Shown piece by piece: positions 1-7,737 of a stretch of 32,601 nucleotides of DNA (its first letter is position 1; each line of letters starts with the position of its first letter). The position numbers were made by a program, and so were the translations under genes. A model generated the notes under the pieces. The model worked only from the letters and a program-made list of their open reading frames with translations. It had not been told where the DNA came from and searched no databases. Location of the stretch: positions 1-32,601 of the forward strand of contig JAFDVS010000021.1 of assembly GCA_018268935.1 (NCBI GenBank), given 5' to 3'. The stretch comes from Acidobacteriota bacterium. GTDB taxonomy: Bacteria > Acidobacteriota > Terriglobia > Bryobacterales > Bryobacteraceae.

Positions 1-18
1 CATGCTGGGCACACTGGG

Positions 19-55
19 GCAGGCGCCCTCGCCTGCAGCCGGCCCCCTGGCCGGC
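19..55. repeat. Tandem double-hairpin element (REP-like)
   Basis: Two perfect 7-bp stems sit one base apart, and both have the same CCCT loop on the plus strand. The first is GCAGGCG (19-25) with CGCCTGC (30-36), and the second is GCCGGCC (38-44) with GGCCGGC (49-55). It lies about 65 bp beyond the stop codon of the minus-strand meaB gene, so it may also end or stabilise that transcript, but there is no T-run. The same layout of two adjacent hairpins recurs at 30592-30630 with different arm sequences. The rest of 1-119 shows no gene I can support. Confidence 0.6.
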
Positions 56-119
56 CTTCATCGAGCAACCGCGACTTCAAATTACTAACGGCGTCGTGTT
101 CACGCTCGCCAACCAGGGG

Positions 120-1031
120 TCAAGACGGCTTCGGATACCAATCCCGCAGCCATTCCTCCACCACCGCAAACGGGTCCCGTCTTCGCTCTCCCACTGCTTC
201 CGCCCCGGCCCGGATCACATCCGCCGGCATCCGCTCCAACAACCGGTCCCGCAGCATCTCGCACAGTCTTGGCCCCCACAGCCCAGCCATATTACGGATC
301 TTTTTATCCTTAATTAGCCGCACCGCTCCCAGCAGTTCCACAACACCCTTCCCTTCCTGCGCCACCGTCCTCACAATCGGCGTGTCCAGCTTCGCATGGT
401 CCGATGCCAGCAGCAGGTTCGCCCGCACCTCCTGCTCCAGCCTGTCCGCTCCCGGTTGGTCCGACTTGTTGATCGCGAACACATCGGCGATCTCCATGAT
501 CCCCGCCTTGATCGCCTGCACATCGTCGCCCATCCCTGGCACCAGCACCACCACCGTCACATCCGCCAGCCGCGCAATCTCCACTTCATCCTGGCCAACA
601 CCTACCGTCTCAATCAGGATCGCCTCGCGCCCCGCCGCGTCCAGCAGCATCGCCATCTCCAGCGTCCCGCGCGCCAGCCCGCCCATCTGCCCACGCGTCG
701 CCATCGACCGGATGAACACCCCCTCATCGGCATAGTGATGCTGCATCCGGATGCGGTCCCCCAGAATCGCCCCGCCCGAAAACGGGCTCGATGGATCCAC
801 CGCAATGATGCCCACCCTCTTGCCCTCAGCCCGCAGCGCCCGCGCCAGTTGATCCACCAGCGTGCTCTTCCCCGCCCCCGGAGGCCCTGTCACACCGATG
901 ATCGTCGCCCGCCCCGTATGCGGGAACAGCTCCGCCAGCAGCGCCTCCGCTTCCTTGGTCCGGTTCTCTACCGCCGTCGCCGCGCGAGCCAGTGCCCGCA
1001 AGTCCCCGCCCAGAATGCGCTCGGCCTGCAT
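120..1031 (-). CDS. meaB: MeaB-type GTPase (methylmalonyl-CoA mutase chaperone), G3E P-loop family
   Basis: The 303-residue protein matches the MeaB/ArgK family of cytosolic GTPases that load and protect adenosylcobalamin-dependent acyl-CoA mutases. Visible motifs are Walker A GPPGAGKST (49-57), the DPSSPFSGGAILGDRIRM block (79-96), the ETVGVGQ G3 region (141-147) and NKSD (188-191) for guanine recognition. Length is close to the usual 310-330. The ATG overlaps the TAA stop of the upstream acyl-CoA dehydrogenase by one base (TAATG), so the two are very likely translationally coupled. No mutase gene is in the window, so the partner is not seen. A mutase such as methylmalonyl-CoA or isobutyryl-CoA mutase is expected from family knowledge, and the neighbouring dehydrogenase fits branched-chain or propionate-linked acyl-CoA metabolism. 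The family call is firm and the exact partner unknown. Confidence 0.93.
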   Translation of the reverse strand: MQAERILGGDLRALARAATAVENRTKEAEALLAELFPHTGRATIIGVTGPPGAGKSTLVDQLARALRAEGKRVGIIAVDPSSPFSGGAILGDRIRMQHHYADEGVFIRSMATRGQMGGLARGTLEMAMLLDAAGREAILIETVGVGQDEVEIARLADVTVVVLVPGMGDDVQAIKAGIMEIADVFAINKSDQPGADRLEQEVRANLLLASDHAKLDTPIVRTVAQEGKGVVELLGAVRLIKDKKIRNMAGLWGPRLCEMLRDRLLERMPADVIRAGAEAVGERRRDPFAVVEEWLRDWYPKPS

Positions 1032-2173
1032 TAGACGTTCAACAACTGCCGCGCGATCACCAGCCGCTGGATCTCGCTCGTGCCTTCCCCAATCGTCATC
1101 AGCTTCACGTCCCGGTAGAACTTCTCCACCGGATAGTCTTTGATGAAGCCATAGCCCCCATGAATCTGCAGCGCCTCGTTGCAGATCGACACCGCCGCCT
1201 CGCTCGCAAACAGCTTCGCCATCGCCGACTCGCTGGTCACGCGATGCCCTGCATCCTTCCGCGCCGCGGCCTTGTAGGTCAATAGCCGCGATGCCTCCAG
1301 CGATGTCGCCATGTCCGCCAGCTTGTGCTGGATCGCCTGGAACTCAGAGATGAACCGCCCGAACTGCTTCCGCTGCTTGGAGTACTTCAGCGCCGCGTCA
1401 TACGCCCCTTGCGCGATCCCGATCGACAGCGCCGCAATTGAGATGCGCCCGCCATCGAGCGTCCGCAGGCTGTCCACGAAGCCCTCGCCTTCCCGCCCCA
1501 GCAACTGCTCGCCCGGCAACCGGCAGTTCTCGAACAACACCTCGCCAGTCGAGCTGGCGCGGAACCCCATCTTGTTCTCCTTCTTCCCTAACCGGAACCC
1601 CGCCATCCCCTTCTCAAACAGGAACGCCGAGATCCCATGCTGCGACGCAGCCCGGTCCGTCACCGCCATGCCCACACAGACATCGGCATTGTGCGCGTTG
1701 GTCGTGAACGTCTTGCCTCCATTCACAATCCAATCGTCCCCGTCGCGGACCGCCACACTGCGAGTCCCCGCCGCATCGGAACCCGCCTCGGGCTCAGTCA
1801 ATGACCAGCAGCCAATCCATTCACCCGAAGCCAGCTTCGGCAGGTACTTCCGCTTCTGCGCCTCGCTCCCCGCCAGGTAGATATGGTTCGAACATAGCGA
1901 TGTGTGCGCCGCCACAATCAGCCCCACCGATGGGTCCACCCGCGCCAGCTCTTCCACGATGATGGCGTAGTCGATGTAAGTCAGCCCCGCCCCACCATAC
2001 TCTTCAGGGAAGATTGAGCCCATGTAGCCGAGCGCGCCGCACTCGGCGATCACCTCCGTGGGAAACGTCTGCGCCTCGTCCCACTCCATCACATGAGGCG
2101 CAATCTCTTGCTCGGCAAAGTCGCGCACACTCTTCCGCAGGTGCTGCTGTTCCTCGGTGAATTCGAAGTTCAT
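1031..2173 (-). CDS. Acyl-CoA dehydrogenase (short/branched-chain type)
   Basis: The 380-residue FAD flavoenzyme oxidises acyl-CoA to enoyl-CoA and passes electrons to electron-transfer flavoprotein in the cytosol. The whole family layout is present: an N-terminal helical domain, the FAD/substrate motif WSLTEPEAGSDAAGT in the middle beta-domain, the signature near SKQRKQFGRFISEFQ, and the C-terminal HGGYGFIKDYPVEKFYRD block. The catalytic base is probably Glu363 in the GEGTSEIQR motif, the place it takes in short- and medium-chain enzymes rather than the isovaleryl-CoA type. Length is normal. It starts 6 bp after the stop of the Gfo/Idh gene and its stop overlaps the meaB start, so the three genes read as one transcript. 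Substrate chain length cannot be fixed from the sequence. Confidence 0.95.
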   Translation of the reverse strand: MNFEFTEEQQHLRKSVRDFAEQEIAPHVMEWDEAQTFPTEVIAECGALGYMGSIFPEEYGGAGLTYIDYAIIVEELARVDPSVGLIVAAHTSLCSNHIYLAGSEAQKRKYLPKLASGEWIGCWSLTEPEAGSDAAGTRSVAVRDGDDWIVNGGKTFTTNAHNADVCVGMAVTDRAASQHGISAFLFEKGMAGFRLGKKENKMGFRASSTGEVLFENCRLPGEQLLGREGEGFVDSLRTLDGGRISIAALSIGIAQGAYDAALKYSKQRKQFGRFISEFQAIQHKLADMATSLEASRLLTYKAAARKDAGHRVTSESAMAKLFASEAAVSICNEALQIHGGYGFIKDYPVEKFYRDVKLMTIGEGTSEIQRLVIARQLLNV

Positions 2174-2179
2174 GCTCGT

Positions 2180-3385
2180 CTAGACAATCTCTTCCTTCAC
2201 CGCGTCCCACTTCAACTGCCGCTGCAGCCGGTAGCTGTCCACCGCCATACGGCAGGCAATCGACACCCGGAAACCCAACTCCACGGGACAGTTCGGCTCC
2301 TTGCTCATCCGGATCGAATCAAGGAAGTTCTGCATGTGCGCCCGCGGCTCCGTCCTCGATTGCCCCAGCACCTCTTCGTCCTTCGGCCGGTTCACCTTCT
2401 GCGGCGCCATCCGGATCTGCTGCGACTTCGTGATCGTCGCGTCCGTCCCCAGCACATGCTCAGCCACACCCAACTGGTTGTTGCCGAACCCTGAGGCCCA
2501 TGTGAACAGGATCTCCTCCGGATGCTCCATCGACACGTTCATCGTGTCCGGCACTTCGCGCCCGTCCTTCCACAGGTACACGCCGCCGGTGGTGGTCACC
2601 GACTTCGGGATCTGCAGGTTCATCGCCTTGTACCAGAACGCCAGTTGATGGCACATGTTCTCGTAGAAGTTGCCTCCCGAGTAGTCCCAGAAGAAGCGCC
2701 AGTTGATGTAGCGGTTGGCATCGAAGTCGCGCTTCGGAGCCTCACCCAGAAACTGGTTCCACAGGATGCTCTCCGGCGTCATGTCCGGATACACCGGCCG
2801 CGACCACTGCGGCTTGTTGTGCGGCGTGTTGCGGAACATGTGCGCCTCGATCATCGTGATCTTGCCCAGCTTGCCTGATGCCAGCATCGACTGCGCATCG
2901 GTCAACGTCCCCGACGACACGCCTTGATGCCCGATCTGCACCACCCGCTTTCCGGCCACCTTCTGATAGGCCGCCCGCATCCGCTTGGCATGCTCCACCG
3001 TGAACGCCATCGTCTTCTCTTGATAGACATGCTTGCCCGCGTCGAGCGCCGCTGTGAAGTGCTCCGCATGCAAGTGCTGTGGCGTGGCGATCAGCACTGC
3101 GTCCACGTTCTTGTCTTCGAGCAGATAGCGGTGGTCGAGGTACGTCTTCGCGTTCGGCGCCACCTGCTTGGCCTCTTCCAGCCGCCGCGTATAGATGTCG
3201 GCAAAGGCCACAAACTCGGTGTTCGGACAGGCCATCGCTTCGCGCACGATCTCCATGCCTCGCGCCCCCGGCCCGATGATCCCCAGCCGGATTCGCTCAT
3301 TGGCCCCCAGCACTTGGGACGGGGCAAGGCTGCCGGCCAAACCGGTAGCGACACTGCCAATAAACTTGCGGCGTGAATCCATCAT
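2180..3385 (-). CDS. Tat-exported Gfo/Idh/MocA family oxidoreductase
   Basis: An NAD(P)-dependent sugar-type dehydrogenase with an N-terminal twin-arginine signal (SRRKFIG, then a hydrophobic stretch up to SQVLGA), so it is probably exported folded with its cofactor. The Rossmann motif GIIGPGARG follows directly. The family EKP motif reads EKT here (QEKTMAFTVEHAK), a small deviation at the position of the catalytic Lys motif; the Lys itself is kept. An open frame reaches an ATG at 3406, but I prefer the ATG at 3385 (or 3382). AAGGAG lies 12 bases before 3385, no Shine-Dalgarno precedes 3406, and the Tat motif then starts close to the N-terminus as usual. It is divergent from the DUF1080 gene, with about 53 bp between starts, and heads the transcript that continues into the acyl-CoA dehydrogenase. 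Confidence 0.9.
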   Translation of the reverse strand: MMDSRRKFIGSVATGLAGSLAPSQVLGANERIRLGIIGPGARGMEIVREAMACPNTEFVAFADIYTRRLEEAKQVAPNAKTYLDHRYLLEDKNVDAVLIATPQHLHAEHFTAALDAGKHVYQEKTMAFTVEHAKRMRAAYQKVAGKRVVQIGHQGVSSGTLTDAQSMLASGKLGKITMIEAHMFRNTPHNKPQWSRPVYPDMTPESILWNQFLGEAPKRDFDANRYINWRFFWDYSGGNFYENMCHQLAFWYKAMNLQIPKSVTTTGGVYLWKDGREVPDTMNVSMEHPEEILFTWASGFGNNQLGVAEHVLGTDATITKSQQIRMAPQKVNRPKDEEVLGQSRTEPRAHMQNFLDSIRMSKEPNCPVELGFRVSIACRMAVDSYRLQRQLKWDAVKEEIV

Positions 3386-3438
3386 GTGGGGAAGTGGCTC
3401 CTTCATCGTTCATCGTATCATTGCTGTGGAGGTTGGTA

Positions 3439-4260
3439 ATGAGACTGTTTGTTTGGCTCGCGCTGGCAGGATGCCTGTTCGCGCAGGAAGCTCAGAAGAA
3501 GAAGAAAGCGCCCGTCGCCGGCGACGATCGCCAGGGCTACACCGATACCCCGCAGATCCCCGGACAACCGTGGAAGGTCCACGATGCCGCGCGGCCCCGC
3601 CCCCGCAAAGTCGCCCCGGCCGCAACTACCGGCAATCCGCCCGCCGATGCCATCGTCCTGTTCGACGGCAAGGACCTCTCGCACTGGACGGCGCGCACCC
3701 GCGAAGGCCAGGAAGTGGCGCCGCAATGGAAAGTGGAGAACGGCTATATCGAGATCGTGCCTCGCACCGCCCGCCTCGTCACCAAAGAGAAGTTCGGCGA
3801 CGTCCAGTTGCATGTCGAATGGATGATCCCCAAAGGCCAGGACGGCGCCGGCCAGGGCCGCGGCAACAGCGGCATCGAGCTCATGGGCCGCTATGAGATC
3901 CAGGTCCTCGAATCCTATGAGAACCTCACCTACGCCGATGGACAGGCCGCCTCCATCTACGGCCAGTGGCCGCCATTGGTCAACGCCTCGCGCCCCGAAG
4001 GCGAATGGAATGTCTACGACATCTTCTTCGAAGCCCCCAAGTTTGAAGGCGAGAAGCTGGTCAAGCCCGCCTTCGTCACCGTCATCCACAACGGCATCCT
4101 GATGCATCATCGCAAAGAGATCCTCGGCCGCGCCATCCATCGCCGTGTCGCCACCTACGCTCCGCATGGGCCTGAAGAACCCCTCAGCCTGCAGGATCAC
4201 GGCCGCCCGCTCCGCTACCGCAACATCTGGATCCGCCGCCTCAAAGGCTACGACGAGTAA
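3439..4260 (+). CDS. Secreted DUF1080 protein (3-keto-disaccharide hydrolase domain family)
   Basis: The 273-residue protein has an N-terminal export signal (MRLFVWLALAGCLFAQ) and then one DUF1080 domain with the hallmark start IVLFDGKDLSHWTA and end of the type YRNIWIRRL. The domain has a concanavalin-like fold. Some members hydrolyse 3-keto-glycosides made by Gfo/Idh dehydrogenases, which fits the divergent exported Gfo/Idh gene next door. LAGC at residues 9-12 resembles a lipobox, but the signal would be unusually short, so lipoprotein and plain secretion both remain possible. The start at 3439 is chosen because GGAGG (3428-3432) lies 6 bases upstream and the signal peptide begins there; a longer frame from 3373 has no such support. 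A strong hairpin ends the gene. Confidence 0.88.
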   Translation: MRLFVWLALAGCLFAQEAQKKKKAPVAGDDRQGYTDTPQIPGQPWKVHDAARPRPRKVAPAATTGNPPADAIVLFDGKDLSHWTARTREGQEVAPQWKVENGYIEIVPRTARLVTKEKFGDVQLHVEWMIPKGQDGAGQGRGNSGIELMGRYEIQVLESYENLTYADGQAASIYGQWPPLVNASRPEGEWNVYDIFFEAPKFEGEKLVKPAFVTVIHNGILMHHRKEILGRAIHRRVATYAPHGPEEPLSLQDHGRPLRYRNIWIRRLKGYDE

Positions 4261-4283
4261 GCCTTTCTCATACCCCCAAAAAC

Positions 4284-4318
4284 ACAAACGGCCTGGGCTC
4301 TTCGCCCAGGCCGTTTGT
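4284..4318. terminator. Bidirectional intrinsic terminator between convergent genes
   Basis: A perfect 15-bp stem pairs 4284-4298 with 4304-4318 around a TCTTC loop. On the minus strand the stem is followed by GTTTTTG, and on the plus strand by a short CGTTTCG. It lies between the stop of the DUF1080 gene (4260) and the stop of the convergent SLH gene (4339), so it probably serves both, and the SLH gene best. Confidence 0.9.
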
Positions 4319-4338
4319 CGTTTCGGTATCGCTTCTTC

Positions 4339-7300
4339 TTACGGGAAGAACGCGCGGACCAGGAACGTCATCAACTCACCGCGGGTGAGCGTGGCGTCCG
4401 GATCATACGTCCCCAGAGCCGTCGGCGTGGTTAGCGTACGGCCGTTGGAGATACGCAGTTCGCGCATCTTCTGGATGAACGCGAAGAACGAGTGGTTGTT
4501 CGGCACGTCCGAGAAGTACGGCGAGCAGCCCACGAACAGACCAAACTGGTCGCCAACCTGCGTCACTGCGGTGCCGGTGGGCAAGCAGCTGGAGGAGGTG
4601 GCCGCGCCGGAGGTCACGGTCGGGAACACGCTGTTCATCTTCGCGCGGATGATGAAGGCCGACATCTGCGCACGGGTCAGAGGATCGCCAGGGCAGAAGC
4701 GGCGCTGCGGATCGGAGGTCTGGTTGCAGCCCTTCGTGTATCCGCGGCGATACATCAATTCGATATAGCGCCATTCGCTGGTGCCGGTGCTGTTGGTGGC
4801 ATTCGCACCCGAGTTGCCGGGGCAATTCACGTCTGCAAAGCTGCAGAAGATGCCGCCCGTGGCATTCAGGTAGTTGGTGATTGCCTGCTCGTCCATCTGA
4901 GCGCGGACAACCCACTTCGCCATATCGCGGCGGAGCACGCCACCATCCGGAGAGAACGTCGAGGCGGTACGGCTGCCCGGATCGATTTCCGTCTGCTTGG
5001 CGGTCTGGATATAGGTGAAGAAGGGGTGGCCCGGAGGCACATCGGTGTAGCTGGCAATGGTGTTGTTGTAGGGATCACGCAGCGGGAAGGTCAGCGGATA
5101 GTGAGCCACATAGGTGCCCCACTGGCCGTAGCCCGGAACCGAAGCGAGACGGCCCTTGGAGTAAGCGCCGTAGGTCCAGATGCCGAGGTTGTTCGGATCG
5201 GTTGCGGCGCCGCCGCGGATACCGAACGGAACCAGAGCCGCGCTGTAGGCAGCAACCTGATCGCGCACAAAGAAGTGAGCCGGCAGGTAAGCGCCCGTCA
5301 CCGGGTGGCGAGTGGACAGAACCGTGTCATAAGCATCTTCACCGCAGCGGATGTCGAACAGGCCGGGGTAAGCGCGGGTAGCCGTGCCAACGCCCGGTTC
5401 CTGGCCCTTACAAGCGGCCAGTGCCTGACCCGAGATCAAGCCGTAAGAGAAGACGCGAGGATCGGTCGGAGCCAGCGGAGGATAGGTCGTACCAACAAAC
5501 AGCTTCTCGAGGAAGGGCTGCACGTTGATCGGCGAAATCGCACCGTACTGGACAACGTTGGCCGGCGTGTCATGCATCGGCGCGTAGAACTCGCCGTTGC
5601 CCCATGCCGTGTTGTAGACTTCCAGCGCAGCGCCGGCAGCGGTGAGCTTCTGCACGATGTCATAGATAACCGTGCTGTTCGAAGTCGCGCCGCTGAACTG
5701 GGCGAACTGGGTCTGCTGGCCGACGCGAGCAATGTAGCGGTGGCCTTCACGCGAGATCACGCGGTGCGGACGGTCGTCGCCGACGTAGAGGTACGGCGTG
5801 CCCGTTGCGCCAGGCTGCGTCAGCTTTTCACGCTGCGTCACGGTGTTCGGGTTGGTGAACGCCGGAACCGTGTGCTGCTGAATCGCCTGCAGAGTGGGGA
5901 TGCCACCCTGGATCTTCGTGTTGTTCACAGTGGCCGGGATGGAAGCAACATTCGCGCCGAGATCGCCTGCCACCATGTGGGAGAAGGTGATCGAGCGGTT
6001 GTGAATGTGGTGCTGGGCCGGAGCCGTAACCGTGGGTCCCTGATCGACCGTGCCCCAGATCGTATAGAAGGGAGCGCCGATCGCGCCATTGTTGGCGTTA
6101 CCGTTGTAGGTGGCCAGCGAACGGCCACGCACATGCTCCGGTTCATAGTTCAGACCAGCGCTGGTGCGGGCCACCTGGCTGTTCAGAACGGTCTGGTTCA
6201 CGATGCGGTCGAAGGCATACGGGCGAGCGGAATCGCCCCACATGTCGTAGTAGTCACCCTGGAGCTGAGGTCCCTGCTGCGCAGCGCCGGGGCACATCTT
6301 GGTGGCGGCAGCCGTGCAAGCAGCATCCGGAGCGCTGGTGGTTCCCGTGTAGAAACCAGCCTTCTTCAGCACGCGAAGGCGGGTGCCTTCCCAAGCCGGA
6401 GAATCGCTGTTGGGATTGGCCAACGTCCACACCCGAGCCGAAACCGGGATGTTGTCGTTGATCACGCTGGACACGATGTACAGGTTGTCGTTGTCGATGC
6501 CGAGACGGGCGCCGGTCGGCATGTAGCAAACGCTAGCGCCGCCCACTGCCGTGTTGCGGCAATCGAGGGTCACTGCACCGGCAGGAGCACCGGCGCCACG
6601 ATTACGATCAGAGATCGAGTTGATGTTTCCGTCTCTGCAGGTCGAATCGCAGGTGCCATCGGGGATGCCGTAGTAGCCGATCCAGTTCCCGTTCAAGCCA
6701 CCGCTATTCGGGTTGGATTGAGACGGACCGGGGGGCTGAGGCGTGGTGAAGAACTCCGTGTTGCCGGTCAGACCGGAAACGGCCGGGGTCGTGTTGGGTG
6801 TACAAGCAGTGGTGAAACCACCGCCGGTGCCCTGGCAACCCGTGGCCCAGCGCGATACGATCACCACCCAGCTGGCCTTGCGGATGAGCGACTGATTGGC
6901 AGTCGTCACCGTGTCGGAGCAGCCGAAGCAGTTGATCAACGCATTGTCCACAACCGTGAACAGAACCACGAAGCGGCCCTGCATCTGGTCGTAGCGGATG
7001 CTGGCATTGTCCACCTGGCAGGTCGCGTTGGTGCGCGGCTGCGTGGGGCAGAGTTCGTTCAACGCCACTTCGCCCAGCCACACATCCAGGAACTGGCGCG
7101 AGGTGGGCGGGAAGTAATACGTGCCCGCAGGATTGTAAGCAACAGAGGCAGTGCCGCTGGTGTTGTCAAAACGCGGAGCATTTGGATTGGGGTAACGCGC
7201 GATCGTACGGTTGACGATCGTCAGAATATCATCCGGACCCACAGCAATGTCCGGGTTGGGCACGACGGCGAGGGGTTCGATTGTGAAGTAATCCGTGGAT

Positions 7301-7554
7301 GCGATGCCTTCCCATTCACGACCAGCCTGGGAATCGCAATCCACGGAAGCCACAGCCGGCCCGCCGGTCAATCCGCAAGTGGGATTGATCAAGCCGGGAC
7401 GGTTTCCAGTGCCTTCGCGTGCCGAAACATTAAACGACCCTTCCGGCCCGGACCCCACGAGACGGGGACCGGTTTGCGCTTGTGCCATGTTAGCGAACAG
7501 GCACAGCGCTGCCGTAGCGGGCAAAACACTTGACCACCAAAGACGTCCTTTCAT
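4339..7554 (-). CDS. Large secreted protein with three C-terminal SLH domains
   Basis: The 1071-residue protein begins with a clear Sec signal peptide (MKGRLWWSSVLPATAAL... to AQA, about 26 residues). Residues 27 to about 830 form a long region I do not recognise, rich in Asn, Thr, Gly and Pro, with many Cys and many N-x-S/T sites. Three S-layer homology repeats follow at about 836-902, 903-973 and 1013-1071, each with the pattern F/YxDVP, a hydrophobic helix, and a final TRxxMxxFxxRA-like segment. SLH domains attach proteins to the cell surface, so this is a surface or S-layer-associated protein. The ATG has GGAGG (7561-7565) 6 bases upstream. Unlike its neighbours it shows no strong G/C strand bias. 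The function of the large N-terminal part is unknown. Confidence 0.9.
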   Translation of the reverse strand: MKGRLWWSSVLPATAALCLFANMAQAQTGPRLVGSGPEGSFNVSAREGTGNRPGLINPTCGLTGGPAVASVDCDSQAGREWEGIASTDYFTIEPLAVVPNPDIAVGPDDILTIVNRTIARYPNPNAPRFDNTSGTASVAYNPAGTYYFPPTSRQFLDVWLGEVALNELCPTQPRTNATCQVDNASIRYDQMQGRFVVLFTVVDNALINCFGCSDTVTTANQSLIRKASWVVIVSRWATGCQGTGGGFTTACTPNTTPAVSGLTGNTEFFTTPQPPGPSQSNPNSGGLNGNWIGYYGIPDGTCDSTCRDGNINSISDRNRGAGAPAGAVTLDCRNTAVGGASVCYMPTGARLGIDNDNLYIVSSVINDNIPVSARVWTLANPNSDSPAWEGTRLRVLKKAGFYTGTTSAPDAACTAAATKMCPGAAQQGPQLQGDYYDMWGDSARPYAFDRIVNQTVLNSQVARTSAGLNYEPEHVRGRSLATYNGNANNGAIGAPFYTIWGTVDQGPTVTAPAQHHIHNRSITFSHMVAGDLGANVASIPATVNNTKIQGGIPTLQAIQQHTVPAFTNPNTVTQREKLTQPGATGTPYLYVGDDRPHRVISREGHRYIARVGQQTQFAQFSGATSNSTVIYDIVQKLTAAGAALEVYNTAWGNGEFYAPMHDTPANVVQYGAISPINVQPFLEKLFVGTTYPPLAPTDPRVFSYGLISGQALAACKGQEPGVGTATRAYPGLFDIRCGEDAYDTVLSTRHPVTGAYLPAHFFVRDQVAAYSAALVPFGIRGGAATDPNNLGIWTYGAYSKGRLASVPGYGQWGTYVAHYPLTFPLRDPYNNTIASYTDVPPGHPFFTYIQTAKQTEIDPGSRTASTFSPDGGVLRRDMAKWVVRAQMDEQAITNYLNATGGIFCSFADVNCPGNSGANATNSTGTSEWRYIELMYRRGYTKGCNQTSDPQRRFCPGDPLTRAQMSAFIIRAKMNSVFPTVTSGAATSSSCLPTGTAVTQVGDQFGLFVGCSPYFSDVPNNHSFFAFIQKMRELRISNGRTLTTPTALGTYDPDATLTRGELMTFLVRAFFP

Positions 7555-7693
7555 AATTTGCCTCCAAAGTGATGCTGGATGAAACTGCTCATCCCGCTCT
7601 CCAACATGGTACCCGAAATCACAAAACCACTCCTAGGACAACGGATCGTACCAGAACCCGCCGTCCCGTGCAATCAAAGTAGCCGGACTGCAA

Positions 7694-7722
7694 GTATACA
7701 AGATTTGACGAAGGGTGTATAC
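7694..7722. promoter_or_regulatory. Inverted repeat GTATACA-N15-TGTATAC, possible operator
   Basis: Two 7-base arms (7694-7700 and 7716-7722) form a perfect inverted repeat with a 15-bp spacer. It lies about 140 bp upstream of the SLH gene start and just past the stop of the polymerase gene, in the only sizeable gap of this area (7555-7737). A position in the SLH promoter region suggests a regulator site, but no regulator gene is nearby. I see no convincing -35/-10 pair in the gap. Confidence 0.35.
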
Positions 7723-7737
7723 GGCTTCCCTCCTCCG

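Noticed and set aside
3..317. Open plus-strand frame with a stretch reading LQITNGVVFTLANQG, like the end of a beta-propeller repeat
   Set aside because: The frame runs through the tandem hairpins and then deep into the antisense of meaB without a stop, and only about 15 residues look protein-like. A degraded gene end is possible but cannot be supported.
4492..7533. A 1013-codon open frame on the plus strand, antisense to the SLH gene
   Set aside because: It mirrors the SLH coding frame, has no signal peptide or known domain, and is His/Arg/Ala-rich as expected of an antisense shadow. The SLH gene has a signal peptide, three domains and a good Shine-Dalgarno.
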